From positions 1 to 53,423 of the forward strand of contig CAZTYP010000098.1 of NCBI GenBank assembly GCA_964617555.1: a stretch of 53,423 bases of DNA, read 5' to 3'. This document shows, piece after piece, positions 35,075 through 43,650 of the stretch. Origin of the DNA: 1-14-2-50-31-20 sp964617555 (GTDB lineage Bacteria; Bacteroidota; Ignavibacteria; Ignavibacteriales; Melioribacteraceae). Each line of letters opens with the position of its first letter. Position 1 is the stretch's first letter. The position numbers and the translations under genes were made by a program. Below the pieces are notes generated by a model. That model made no database searches. It worked only from the letters and a program-made list of their open reading frames with translations, and was not told the DNA's origin.

Positions 35075-36107
35075 CTATTTAACCAACAACGCTTTTTTAA
35101 CTTGTGTAAAGTTTTTATTTGAGTTTATAGCACTAGCTTTAATGTTTATCAAATAAATACCGCTTGGTAAATCATTAGCATTCCAAGTAGTTTCAAAACT
35201 ACCGGCTTGTTTTAATCCGTCAACAAGAACTGCTACGCTTTGCCCTAACATATTGAATACCTCTATTTTAACATTGCTTGCTTCCGGTATGCCGTATTTT
35301 ATCATCGTGCTTGGGTTAAACGGATTCGGATAGTTTTGATGCAATTTATAATCATGAAGATATTTGTTTACTTGTTCTACTTTTGTTGTACTATTTGAAC
35401 ATAGCAGTTGTATTTCTTGAATTGTTAAAGCTCTATTATAAATTCTAATATCATCAATTTTACCATTAAAAAAGCTATTTCCAGTACCACCGCCGGAAAT
35501 ATTACCAATTTTTAATGAATTAAATAGACTAGAGTTAGGATAATTTCCGGCATCAATTGTATTAACTTGTTGACCATCGATAAATAGTTTTCCGATAGTA
35601 CCCTTTACAACTCCAACAACATGATACCATTTATCAATTAATAGTGAATTATTAGTATAAACGATTGCACTAACTGCTGGATCTGTTACCCATTTTAAGA
35701 GTGCTTTTCCAGAACTGTTTATTCTAAGTCCTTCCTGATCTCTAGAGGACTCTCCGTAATCTACTAAAAACTTTAAAGTGTTTGGTATTTCATTCATTTT
35801 TACCCAGATTGATATAGTATGGTCAGAAGAAGCAAAGTTACTCAAAGTTGTATTCACAGTACATGATATCTCATCATTTGCACCATCAAAACTATAAGCA
35901 CTATTAGAATTATCAAATCTATCATTTGTTAAAATTGCACCATTTACTGTCCCATGATTTTCGTACCCACTTTCATCATTTGCATTTCCATTAAAAGGAT
36001 AATAAGCAATTAATCCTTGATTAATATCTTGTGATAGCAGTAATCTACCAAAAGCAAATAATAGTGCAATTGAAAATAATACGATTTTTTTCGTTTTTTT
36101 ACCCCAT
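35075..36107 (-). pseudogene. T9SS-secreted LamG-domain protein, frameshifted at its start codons
   Basis: The open frame runs without a stop from about 36098 to 35075. The only standard start that opens it is a GTG at 35857, inside the LamG domain. Upstream in the same frame are a signal peptide (KKIVLFSIALLFAFGRLLLSQ) and the LamG beginning (GLIAYYPFNGNANDESG, SAYSFDGANDE). An ATG at 36107-36105 is followed by GGG TAA and stops at once. Removing one G from the G4 run (36105-36102) gives MGKKTKKIVLF joined in frame, a 343-residue protein: signal peptide, LamG/concanavalin fold (about 30-235), T9SS tail (NYPNPFNPST, LPSGIYLINIKA). So it is a recent frameshift, a sequencing error in a homopolymer, or a phase-variable start. 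The domain likely binds glycans or mediates adhesion. Confidence 0.8.
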
Positions 36108-36241
36108 ATTTAGTTTGTAATTGTATCTTTTCTACTGAAGAAAATGTAATTCTAGCTAATTTTTAACAACACAAGGGAAGTTTACAATAAATTTGTTAGT
36201 TATACATATTATTACTAAATAATAATACATATTCTATTAAG

Positions 36242-36256
36242 AAACATTTGTGCCAG
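36242..36256 (-). promoter_or_regulatory. Possible sigma-54 promoter toward the LamG gene
   Basis: On the minus strand TGGCAC-N5-TTTC matches TGGCAC-N5-TTGC except for T in place of the conserved -13 G. It lies about 135 bp before the LamG start, and the 36321-36351 dyad is 65-95 bp upstream, where an NtrC-type activator would bind. The mismatch makes this tentative. Confidence 0.35.
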
Positions 36257-36320
36257 TATAGAAAAGTCCATTATTAGACAAACAATAAGGTTTTAGTTAA
36301 CATAATTCAACAAAACCACA

Positions 36321-36351
36321 AACATAGTTTACACTTGCTATAAACTATGTT
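36321..36351. promoter_or_regulatory. Perfect inverted repeat, candidate activator-binding site
   Basis: AACATAGTTTA (36321-36331) and TAAACTATGTT (36341-36351) are exact reverse complements with a 9-nt spacer. The size and spacing fit a dimer-binding enhancer element for the NtrC-type regulator encoded at 38624. Confidence 0.6.
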
Positions 36352-36369
36352 CACAAATTGTGTTAAATA

Positions 36370-36401
36370 TTTGTAACTAATTAAACATTTAATTAGTTTT
36401 G
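36370..36401 (+). promoter_or_regulatory. Kinase-operon promoter overlapped by a palindrome
   Basis: TTTG (36370-36373), 20 nt, and TAGTTTTG (36394-36401) match the Bacteroidota TTTG/TAnnTTTG promoter, 20 bp before the kinase ATG. The spacer is filled by AACTAATTAAA (36375-36385) and its exact reverse complement (36388-36398), which could be an operator. Confidence 0.6.
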
Positions 36402-36420
36402 TCTAGGGGGTTAAATCATA

Positions 36421-38622
36421 ATGAAATTTTTAAAATTTTCTTTTATATTCTGGGCTTTTTTCTCACATGCTTTATTTTCTCAACTGAATTACTTGCCTTA
36501 TAAATTAGAATTCAGTTCTATAGTTTATAGCGAGTACCCTATGTTTGAAGGGCATGTTTTTAATAAAACCGAAACCGTTTTAATAGGTTGCCAATTGCGA
36601 CCGTTGCCGGGCTATCCCGAATTTAGAATTTCCGATAAAATGTACGGGTTTATTGATAACATTATGGCTAATTCTGAATACCCCGAAATAAGTGCACATC
36701 TTTATGTTGTTGATATTGATAACGACGGATTAGACGAGATTGTTATTCCGTTTATCGGTAAAAAGACGATTAAATTTCTACTTTACGATTACAAAAACGG
36801 AAAAGCTGAGATTACAGAAATTTTTAAATTAAAGTTAACCGAAAAAGAGAAAACAAGATATAATTTTAACTACTCTCATATAAATATTAATAATTCCAAA
36901 GAGGATATATTACTAATAAACCTTAACTCGTCATATCCTAAAATCGGTTCAATAAGGGGTGTTTTTGCGATAGATATAAAAGCAAAAAAACAACTTTGGT
37001 ATTACCCCACAGCCGATTATTGCACTGCTTTTGCATTGGAATCAGTTAATGACGATTATATAATTATTGCTTCAAGTTCGGTTTCAAACGGAGTAGCTTT
37101 TTCGAATAACACATTTTTTAAAGTAACAAAAAAGGGCACATATAAACCATACAAAACAGCTTATACAAAAATTAATTCCATGGTATTAGATACAACTGCA
37201 ACAGACTACTCAACCGATGAAACCGCCGATCTTATTTGCATTGATAAAACAGGTAAAAAAGTTTGGGAAAAAAAATTCGGGGAGAATTTTGTTTGGGGAG
37301 CAATAACTCAAGACGAAGGAAATATAATTTATTGCCCTAAACACAGATATTCGAAAGATACTGTTAAAAGCAGATTGTTTTTAATTAATCCTGCAAACGG
37401 AGATATATTAAAAGAGAAAAAAATAAGGGAAAACAAAGTAAGAGGTTTTGCGTTAAAGGAGAAACGAATATTTATTAATTTTATTAACGATTTATCGGAT
37501 GTTTACGATTATAATTTTAATAAATTGAATAAGGAACCGATAAAAAAATGCAGAATCAGTGATTACTTCAAAACGGACGGCAAATATTTTTATCTCGGTT
37601 TGGCTTTTGATAATAAAAGCAACTATACCGTTGTTTATAATGAAAACTTTGAATTGGTTGCTAAATCAAAATCAAACAGTTATCAACCATTTTATTTCCC
37701 GTCAATCGGTAAAATCGTAAGGTATGAAGATAAGAATCAACATACATTATATAGCTTGGTATATATTCCCTGGTATATGCGTATTAGTCCTTCTCAATTA
37801 TGGAGATATTCATTTATTATTTCACTTCTTTTAATATTACTTATTTTCTCATGGGGATACTCTCACTATAAGGCATCAAAAACAATTAAAGAACAAAAAC
37901 TTAAATTAGAGAAAACCACCTCCGAGTTAATCAGAAAAGAAAAACTATCGGTTCTCGGAACAATAGCCAGCAGTGTTGCACACGAGCTTAATAGCCCGCT
38001 CGGGGCAATATTAAATAGTGCCCAGAGAATTTTAAAACGGAATAAACTTGAGGAATTCGACAGAGAGAATGCTCAATTAATCGAATCGGCTACTATAAGT
38101 TGTAAAACAATAGTTCATAAATTTTTAGCCGCATCTAAGCCGAATGAACAAATAGTCGGATGCTACTTAGGGGAAGCGACAAATAATTGGCTAAAACTTT
38201 ATGGACGACAACTTTCATCAACCAATATATTATTAATTACAAATATTGAAAAAAACTGTTACCTAAGAATCAACAACGTTGAGATGCATCAAATTATTAA
38301 TAATCTCATCTCAAACGCTCGGTTTCAACTTGTTAATGTAAATATTATCGATAAAAAGATTTTTATTGCTTCCGAAAGATATAAAGATTATTGCCGTATA
38401 ACTTTTGAAGATAACGGCGGAGGATTTTCCGAAGAAGTTTTCGCTCATAAATTTAAAGCTTTTTACACAACAAAACAGGAAGGGCAGGGAACAGGATTGG
38501 GCTTATGGACCGTAAAAAAAATAATTGATAATATTAACGGTAAAATCGAAATTACAAATTCCGAAAAAGGAGCAAAGATAACTATTGATATTCCTTTATT
38601 TATAAACAACAAAGTATCTTAA
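36421..38622 (+). CDS. Periplasmic-sensing histidine kinase
   Basis: This 733-residue protein has a signal peptide (ends ALFSQ) and a periplasmic sensor of about 435 residues. The sensor contains an FG-GAP-like DIDNDGLDEIVIP near 100 and PQQ/beta-propeller-like repeats. One membrane helix lies at about 462-483. The kinase then has an H-box VAHELNSPLGAIL (phospho-acceptor His521), N-box MHQIINNLISNAR, G1 EDNGGGFS and G2 GTGLGLWTVKKII. It should autophosphorylate and pass phosphate to the NtrC-type regulator that begins 1 nt downstream. The beta-propeller sensor suggests recognition of an extracellular or periplasmic polymer; the ligand is unknown. Confidence 0.9.
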   Translation: MKFLKFSFIFWAFFSHALFSQLNYLPYKLEFSSIVYSEYPMFEGHVFNKTETVLIGCQLRPLPGYPEFRISDKMYGFIDNIMANSEYPEISAHLYVVDIDNDGLDEIVIPFIGKKTIKFLLYDYKNGKAEITEIFKLKLTEKEKTRYNFNYSHININNSKEDILLINLNSSYPKIGSIRGVFAIDIKAKKQLWYYPTADYCTAFALESVNDDYIIIASSSVSNGVAFSNNTFFKVTKKGTYKPYKTAYTKINSMVLDTTATDYSTDETADLICIDKTGKKVWEKKFGENFVWGAITQDEGNIIYCPKHRYSKDTVKSRLFLINPANGDILKEKKIRENKVRGFALKEKRIFINFINDLSDVYDYNFNKLNKEPIKKCRISDYFKTDGKYFYLGLAFDNKSNYTVVYNENFELVAKSKSNSYQPFYFPSIGKIVRYEDKNQHTLYSLVYIPWYMRISPSQLWRYSFIISLLLILLIFSWGYSHYKASKTIKEQKLKLEKTTSELIRKEKLSVLGTIASSVAHELNSPLGAILNSAQRILKRNKLEEFDRENAQLIESATISCKTIVHKFLAASKPNEQIVGCYLGEATNNWLKLYGRQLSSTNILLITNIEKNCYLRINNVEMHQIINNLISNARFQLVNVNIIDKKIFIASERYKDYCRITFEDNGGGFSEEVFAHKFKAFYTTKQEGQGTGLGLWTVKKIIDNINGKIEITNSEKGAKITIDIPLFINNKVS

Positions 38623-38623
38623 A

Positions 38624-40024
38624 ATGAATAATAAATTAAATATTATTGCAATTGACGACGACGAACACTCTTTAAAAAACATAGTCCTTTCCGTTAAAGC
38701 ATTGGGGCATAATGTTACAGCATATTTATCATCTCAAAAAGCAATTGATAAAATACAAAACACAGATTTCGATATTGCAATTGTTGATATTATAATGCCG
38801 GGGAAAGATGGAATTACATTAATAAAAGAAACAAAATCTATAAAACCGGATTTGAAATTTATTTTAATTACCGGATATTCGGACGAAACGAATTTGATTA
38901 GAGGAATAAAACTCGGGGTAGATGATTTTCTGAAAAAGCCGTATAACATCGAGGAGCTTGATGCGGCAATAAAAAAAATAATAAAAATAAAAGAGATAGA
39001 AAGGGAGAACAAAAGACTTACGGAAATATTGAAAAAAGAGAATCAATTTTTGAATATTCAATATTCCAAAAACAATAATTCGGAAGAAGACGATTTTATT
39101 GTCGGCAATTCTAAAATAATGAAGAATTTATATTTGCAAGCCCAAAGAGCTTCTATGCATTCCCTTGATATATTAATTTCCGGAGAAAGCGGCGTGGGAA
39201 AAGAGGTACTTGCAAAATTTATTCACAAAACCGGTTCGCGCGCAAACAAACCTTTCGTTCCTATTAATTGCGCTTCCCTTTCTCCTTCTCTTTTTGAAGC
39301 CGAACTTTTCGGCTACGAAAAAGGGGCATATACCGGTGCAATAAATTCTCAGGCGGGGCTTTTCGAAATTGCCGATGGCGGAATATTATTTCTTGACGAA
39401 GTAACCGAAATTACTCCGGAGTTACAAGCAAAACTATTACGCGTTGTCGAAACAAAAACTGTCCGCAGAGTGGGTAGTAATAACGAATTTAAATTCGATG
39501 TTCAGATAATTGCAACAACAAACAGAGATGTTGAGGCGGCAATAAAAGAAAAAACCTTCAGAAGCGACTTATATTTTCGACTTGCAAATTTTGAATTATA
39601 TATACCTCCTTTGCGCGAAAGAACCGGAGATTTTGAATTACTTATAAATTATTTTTTGAAAATATATTCCAAAAAATTTAACTACACACTAAAACCGATT
39701 CCACCGGAATATATGGAAAAATTAAAAACCCTCGAATGGCCCGGAAACATAAGACAACTCTCAACTTTTATACAAAAATGGGTACTTTTTGCGGATAGTG
39801 ATTTTTTTATATCTCCTTTTGAAAAAAACGGTAAAACCGATAATTCCGCCAACGGTAAGTTCAGTTTTTACATGGAAGAATTAACCATGGCGGAACTAAA
39901 CAAAGTAAAAAAAACACTTATTGAAAAAGTGCTTGAAAAATACGACGGGAACAAATCAAGAACCGCAAAACACTTAGGATTAAGCTATGCCGGTTTACTA
40001 AAAATGTTAAAGGGTTTTTCCTAA
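38624..40024 (+). CDS. NtrC-family sigma-54-dependent response regulator
   Basis: This 466-residue protein has a receiver domain (DDDEH at 11-15, phospho-acceptor Asp55 in VDIIMPG, Lys in LKKPYN). The AAA+ domain follows at about 155-385, with Walker A GESGVGKE, the sigma-54-contacting GAYTGA (Tyr variant of GAFTGA), Walker B GGILFLDEV and the R-finger region RSDLYFRLANF. A Fis-type HTH is at the end (NKSRTAKHLGLSYAGLLKML). It should activate sigma-54 promoters when phosphorylated by the coupled kinase. The palindromes upstream of the kinase are plausible binding sites. It converges on the cytidylyltransferase gene 15 nt downstream. Confidence 0.93.
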   Translation: MNNKLNIIAIDDDEHSLKNIVLSVKALGHNVTAYLSSQKAIDKIQNTDFDIAIVDIIMPGKDGITLIKETKSIKPDLKFILITGYSDETNLIRGIKLGVDDFLKKPYNIEELDAAIKKIIKIKEIERENKRLTEILKKENQFLNIQYSKNNNSEEDDFIVGNSKIMKNLYLQAQRASMHSLDILISGESGVGKEVLAKFIHKTGSRANKPFVPINCASLSPSLFEAELFGYEKGAYTGAINSQAGLFEIADGGILFLDEVTEITPELQAKLLRVVETKTVRRVGSNNEFKFDVQIIATTNRDVEAAIKEKTFRSDLYFRLANFELYIPPLRERTGDFELLINYFLKIYSKKFNYTLKPIPPEYMEKLKTLEWPGNIRQLSTFIQKWVLFADSDFFISPFEKNGKTDNSANGKFSFYMEELTMAELNKVKKTLIEKVLEKYDGNKSRTAKHLGLSYAGLLKMLKGFS

Positions 40025-40039
40025 AATCGGTTTACTCTA

Positions 40040-40771
40040 CTATCCCATACTTTCAACAAGTTCGGCGGCTTTTTCAAAATCGTCGGGTGTATCAATTTCC
40101 ATACATTTATAGTTACCTACCTTAATAGGATATATTTCGGCACCACTGTTTATTGCTTCTTGAAATGCCGCCTCGTAAAAGATATCAACTTGTTTTTCGT
40201 CAAGAATTTTTCTGTCGAGAATTGTAAACAGATTATAAACCAACTTATCCGAAAAAAGCTCGATGCCTATTGATTCTCCGACCGCATCTGTTATATTTAC
40301 TGTTTTACTTATCTCTTTAATGAAGCCTTTCTCCGAAAGAGCACATTTAATCTCTTCCTCGCCTAAATTATCGGTTTTACGCAAAGCAAGAACATTTTCT
40401 TTTCCCGAATTAATTAACAAAGAAACTATTCTGCCGTCGAAAACAATATCACTGTCAAGTAACAACATATCGTATCCCAATATTTCGCGTTTTGCAAGCC
40501 ATAACGAGTAAATATTATTTGTAGTGTTATATTTCGAGTTAAATATAAACTTAAAATTAATTTCCGGATATTTTTCCGTTAAAAAACTCTCTACCATCTC
40601 TTTAAGGTATCCGGTAACAACTATTACTTCCGAAACGTTGTTCATTATCAAATTATCTATTGTGCGTTCAAGTATCGATTTTGTTCCCACTTTAAGAAGA
40701 CATTTCGGAGTACTATCCGTTAAGGGTCTTAAACGGGATGCTACACCTGCAGCAAGTATTACGGCTTTCAT
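40040..40771 (-). CDS. LicC-like sugar/alcohol-phosphate nucleotidyltransferase
   Basis: This 243-residue protein has the NTP-transferase signature AVILAAGVASRLRPLTDSTPK (shown in part: AAGVASRLRPLTDSTPKCL) at residues 4-24. The metal-binding DSDIVFDG lies near 107, and MEIDTPDDFEKA at the end is typical of the LicC/PntC-type cytidylyltransferases. It probably activates a phospho-alcohol or phosphonate with CTP. Its ATG overlaps the stop of the CDP-alcohol phosphotransferase gene by 4 nt, so its product and that enzyme very likely act in sequence. Inositol-1-phosphate, phosphocholine, phosphoethanolamine or aminoethylphosphonate are candidate substrates. Confidence 0.85.
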   Translation of the reverse strand: MKAVILAAGVASRLRPLTDSTPKCLLKVGTKSILERTIDNLIMNNVSEVIVVTGYLKEMVESFLTEKYPEINFKFIFNSKYNTTNNIYSLWLAKREILGYDMLLLDSDIVFDGRIVSLLINSGKENVLALRKTDNLGEEEIKCALSEKGFIKEISKTVNITDAVGESIGIELFSDKLVYNLFTILDRKILDEKQVDIFYEAAFQEAINSGAEIYPIKVGNYKCMEIDTPDDFEKAAELVESMG

Positions 40772-41649
40772 TCTATTGTTTCCCCCGATTTTATTGATTT
40801 ATTAATTTTTTGTTGTATAAAAAAAAGAGCTGAAGCATAAAGATTACCTGCAATTACAAGTGTCCACATAAACAAATCCAATCTGTTAATAAACGAAGCA
40901 ATTATGATAATTGTTAATTCGGTTGTAGGACCTAAATATGTCCAGAAACGGATAATCTTTCTATTCTTTTTCAGGTAATCTTCCCGATTATAAACCGTAT
41001 TTTTATTCTCTTTTTTTTCCGATGCTTTTATTTGGGCAAAAGAATATTTAAGATAAATCCACACAATAAATTTTTGAAAATATTTTCCTTTCTCATTTTT
41101 TAATTTTTCCATTTCGGCTTTAAACTCTTTTAAGCTTTCGCCTAAGGTCGATTTTCGATTAAACGCATAATCCAAAAATTTATTACGGTAATAATCGAGC
41201 GTTGCCGCATGAACAACATTACTGATTCCGGTCAAAACCAATAAGCTCCAATAAAACAAGGGATTACCGGAATTGCTTGCAAAACCGAAACCTATTCCCA
41301 AATAAACCGTAACTGTTACAACATAATCCGCAATACCATCCAGCACTCTTCCGAAAAAAGTTCCGTTTTTTTTCAGACGCGCAATCATTCCGTCGCTGCA
41401 ATCAAGCACATCGTATATTATAAGCAAAACAGCACCTGCAGCAAGAGCCGTAGAAGTGTTGGCAAAATAAAACAATCCGCCCGTAACGCCGGCAATTAAA
41501 GCCAAAACCGTAATTTGATTTGGTGTTAAACTTGTTTTATAAACGGCTTTTACAAACAGAAAAGCAAGAGGACGGTAAAAAATCAAATCCAAAAACTCCT
41601 CAACTTCAATAAGTTTTAACGAGGATTTATACTCTTGAAACCAACTCAT
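40768..41649 (-). CDS. CDP-alcohol phosphatidyltransferase family enzyme
   Basis: This 293-residue membrane protein has a perfect family motif at residues 83-108: D-x2-DG-x2-AR-x8-G-x3-D-x3-D (DCSDGMIAR ... GRVLDGIAD). About six helices are present. A charged stretch of roughly 60 residues (about 165-225) separates the first four from the last two. The enzyme would transfer a phospho-alcohol between CMP and an acceptor such as diacylglycerol. It overlaps the HisC-like gene upstream and the cytidylyltransferase downstream by 4 nt each. This order, with an activating enzyme alongside, fits a CTP-dependent headgroup pathway rather than the usual PgsA or PssA housekeeping roles. Confidence 0.88.
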   Translation of the reverse strand: MSWFQEYKSSLKLIEVEEFLDLIFYRPLAFLFVKAVYKTSLTPNQITVLALIAGVTGGLFYFANTSTALAAGAVLLIIYDVLDCSDGMIARLKKNGTFFGRVLDGIADYVVTVTVYLGIGFGFASNSGNPLFYWSLLVLTGISNVVHAATLDYYRNKFLDYAFNRKSTLGESLKEFKAEMEKLKNEKGKYFQKFIVWIYLKYSFAQIKASEKKENKNTVYNREDYLKKNRKIIRFWTYLGPTTELTIIIIASFINRLDLFMWTLVIAGNLYASALFFIQQKINKSIKSGETIE

Positions 41650-42683
41650 GAATTGTACGACTTATAAAATTCCGATATTGCATTAATTACTTTTCTATTT
41701 TCCTCTTGTGTACCGATTGTAATACGTAAATGTGAATTAACAATTTCTTCGTTCATAAATTTAATTACAATCTCTTTTTCCAAAAGAAATTTTTTCAATT
41801 CGTCCATAGATTTTTTAGGCACTTTCACAAGCACGAAATTAGCTTCGGATTTGAAGACTTTCAGATTGTCAATTTTATTAAGTTCGGTAAAATAGAGGTC
41901 TCTGTCGGCAGCCATTTTTTCGGCTATGTTATTGTAATAATCAACGGAATCCAATGCGGCAAGCCCGATTTTTTCTGAGATTCTGTTATACCCCAAATAA
42001 CGGTTGGATATTTTCTTGATACGCAACAACCCCTCTCCAATAACGGCATATCCTATTCTTATTCCCGCCAAAGCATACAATTTCGAAAAAGTTCTGATAA
42101 TAATTAGGTTGGGGTATTTGTTTACCAACATCGAAGCTTTATTATTGCTGCTGCTGAACCAATAAGCTTCGTCAAGCACCACAACGCTGTCCGACAGTCT
42201 GTCTAAAAGATATAAAAGCTCGTCGTCGGAAATTGAATTACCCGTGGGATTATTAGGCGAAGCAATAAAAACCACCTTCGGTTTTTCGGTATTATAAATT
42301 TCCAAAAGTTTATTAATATCGTACTCAAAAGATATTTCCCCTTCTACCAAAGGGTATTCCACGTTTGTGCCGTTTGTTTCGTTGGCTATTTCTTTGTAAT
42401 ACCACCACGAATGAGTTGGGATTAACAATTTATCATGTTCGTTATTAAGATAAGTTTGAACAACCTGTTTTAATAAATCTTCGGCTCCGTATGCAAGAAG
42501 AACACGTTCTTCGGAAATATTAAACTCTTCCGCAAGTCTTTTGGAAAGAGCGCTTTTATATCCTTTTTTGTAATCGGAAGAATAGATGTTAAACAAATCA
42601 GGAGTAACTGTTTTTACCACCTCTAAACATTTTGGAGATGGTCCGTAATTATTTTCATTTCGGTCAAGATAAATTATTGCCAC
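41646..42683 (-). CDS. HisC/CobD-like PLP enzyme (aminotransferase or decarboxylase)
   Basis: This 345-residue fold-type I PLP enzyme carries ASPNNPTG (Asn145), VVLDEAYW (Asp171), RTFSKLYALAGIRIGY (Schiff-base Lys201 and Arg209) and a C-terminal HLRITIGT (substrate-carboxylate or phosphate Arg). The start LDRNENNYGPSP is typical of histidinol-phosphate aminotransferase relatives. That group also includes CobD-type decarboxylases of phospho-threonine and phospho-serine. No his genes are nearby. Coupling to a CDP-alcohol phosphotransferase and a cytidylyltransferase suggests it makes a phospho-amino-alcohol or an aminated phosphonate for CTP activation. Confidence 0.85.
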   Translation of the reverse strand: MAIIYLDRNENNYGPSPKCLEVVKTVTPDLFNIYSSDYKKGYKSALSKRLAEEFNISEERVLLAYGAEDLLKQVVQTYLNNEHDKLLIPTHSWWYYKEIANETNGTNVEYPLVEGEISFEYDINKLLEIYNTEKPKVVFIASPNNPTGNSISDDELLYLLDRLSDSVVVLDEAYWFSSSNNKASMLVNKYPNLIIIRTFSKLYALAGIRIGYAVIGEGLLRIKKISNRYLGYNRISEKIGLAALDSVDYYNNIAEKMAADRDLYFTELNKIDNLKVFKSEANFVLVKVPKKSMDELKKFLLEKEIVIKFMNEEIVNSHLRITIGTQEENRKVINAISEFYKSYNS

Positions 42684-42769
42684 AATAAACCCGCACTATA
42701 TTATTATTTTTAAAAATTGAGCATTAAAAATAACAATAACTCCAACAAAAAAGAATATGAACTTTTTAA

Positions 42770-43588
42770 TTACCCCAACTGCCCGAAAACAATACTGCCC
42801 CCTTTCCACAGAAGAAAAAAACCGATTACAAAAAGGGCTGCGCCGAGGCCACGAATAACAAAATTAAGATATGAAAGTTTTATTTTTTCACGATATTTAA
42901 TAAGCAAAGACGTAAGGATATAAAACCAAACAAATCCGCCGGCAGCTAAAAAAACCGCATAAATAAGGCTGAGTAACAATGAATATGAAGCCGGTTGACT
43001 TTTGTTGGTTGAGTCAATTTTTTTTTCAAAAAAAACCGAATCTATTTTCTCCATTCCGCTTCCGGTATATTCTTGAATTGTAGCAACATTTTTCTCCATT
43101 AAAAATTCAAGGCCACCGGTATGCAACCCTACCGAAGAAGCAAAAGAGAGAACAATAAAAGAAGAAGTAAGCAACCCGAAAAAGAGAGAAGGATTTGTAA
43201 AATTAATAATCAAACCCGTTCGCAATCCCCCTTTATTTTCTTCAATATCCTTATTAACCTTTAACCCGGCTTCTTGAATATCTTGCAACTGCAATTTACT
43301 GCCCAAAACCTTACGGGCAACAAACATCAAAAAAACCGCACCTATAATAAGCAAATACGGAATAAGAAAATTATAAGAAGAAAACACGAGGGTCATTCCG
43401 TAAACTGCGGCAAGAACATAGACGGCTTCGGCAATTGAAGCACCGAGAGCGGTTCTAATGCAGAATCTTTTTTTTCCCTTAAGCGCATTGGATGTTATTA
43501 AAATGCTAACGGGACCCGCAATGGGTATTGCAAAAACAAAACCGGCCACAAAACCGATTAGCAAAACGGTAATTATTGTTTCAAACAT
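42770..43588 (-). CDS. LysE-family exporter
   Basis: This 272-residue membrane protein begins with LysE/RhtB features: FVFAIPIAGPVSILITSNALKGKKRFCIRTALGASIAEAVY (shown as AIPIAGPVSILITSNALKG and ALGASIAEAVY). About six helices are present. Between TM3 and TM4, and between TM4 and TM5, are polar insertions of about 30 and 40 residues, so it is longer than the usual ~205. LysE proteins export amino acids or small solutes. It ends 86 nt before the PLP enzyme start and may be co-transcribed with the headgroup operon. That linkage is uncertain. Confidence 0.82.
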   Translation of the reverse strand: MFETIITVLLIGFVAGFVFAIPIAGPVSILITSNALKGKKRFCIRTALGASIAEAVYVLAAVYGMTLVFSSYNFLIPYLLIIGAVFLMFVARKVLGSKLQLQDIQEAGLKVNKDIEENKGGLRTGLIINFTNPSLFFGLLTSSFIVLSFASSVGLHTGGLEFLMEKNVATIQEYTGSGMEKIDSVFFEKKIDSTNKSQPASYSLLLSLIYAVFLAAGGFVWFYILTSLLIKYREKIKLSYLNFVIRGLGAALFVIGFFLLWKGGSIVFGQLG

Positions 43589-43650
43589 TTATTAAAAAAT
43601 TTAAATGAAAATTCAAATATATCTTATCCTTTGAGTAAATCAAATAATAT

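Larger units (their letters stand above)
36108..36420. other. Shared control region between the LamG gene and the kinase gene
   Basis: This 313-bp divergent region contains a near-consensus sigma-54 site on the minus strand (36242-36256), a weak AT dyad (36207-36227), a perfect 11-bp inverted repeat (36321-36351) and a second one (36375-36398) within the kinase promoter. No gene is visible in it. Confidence 0.7.
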
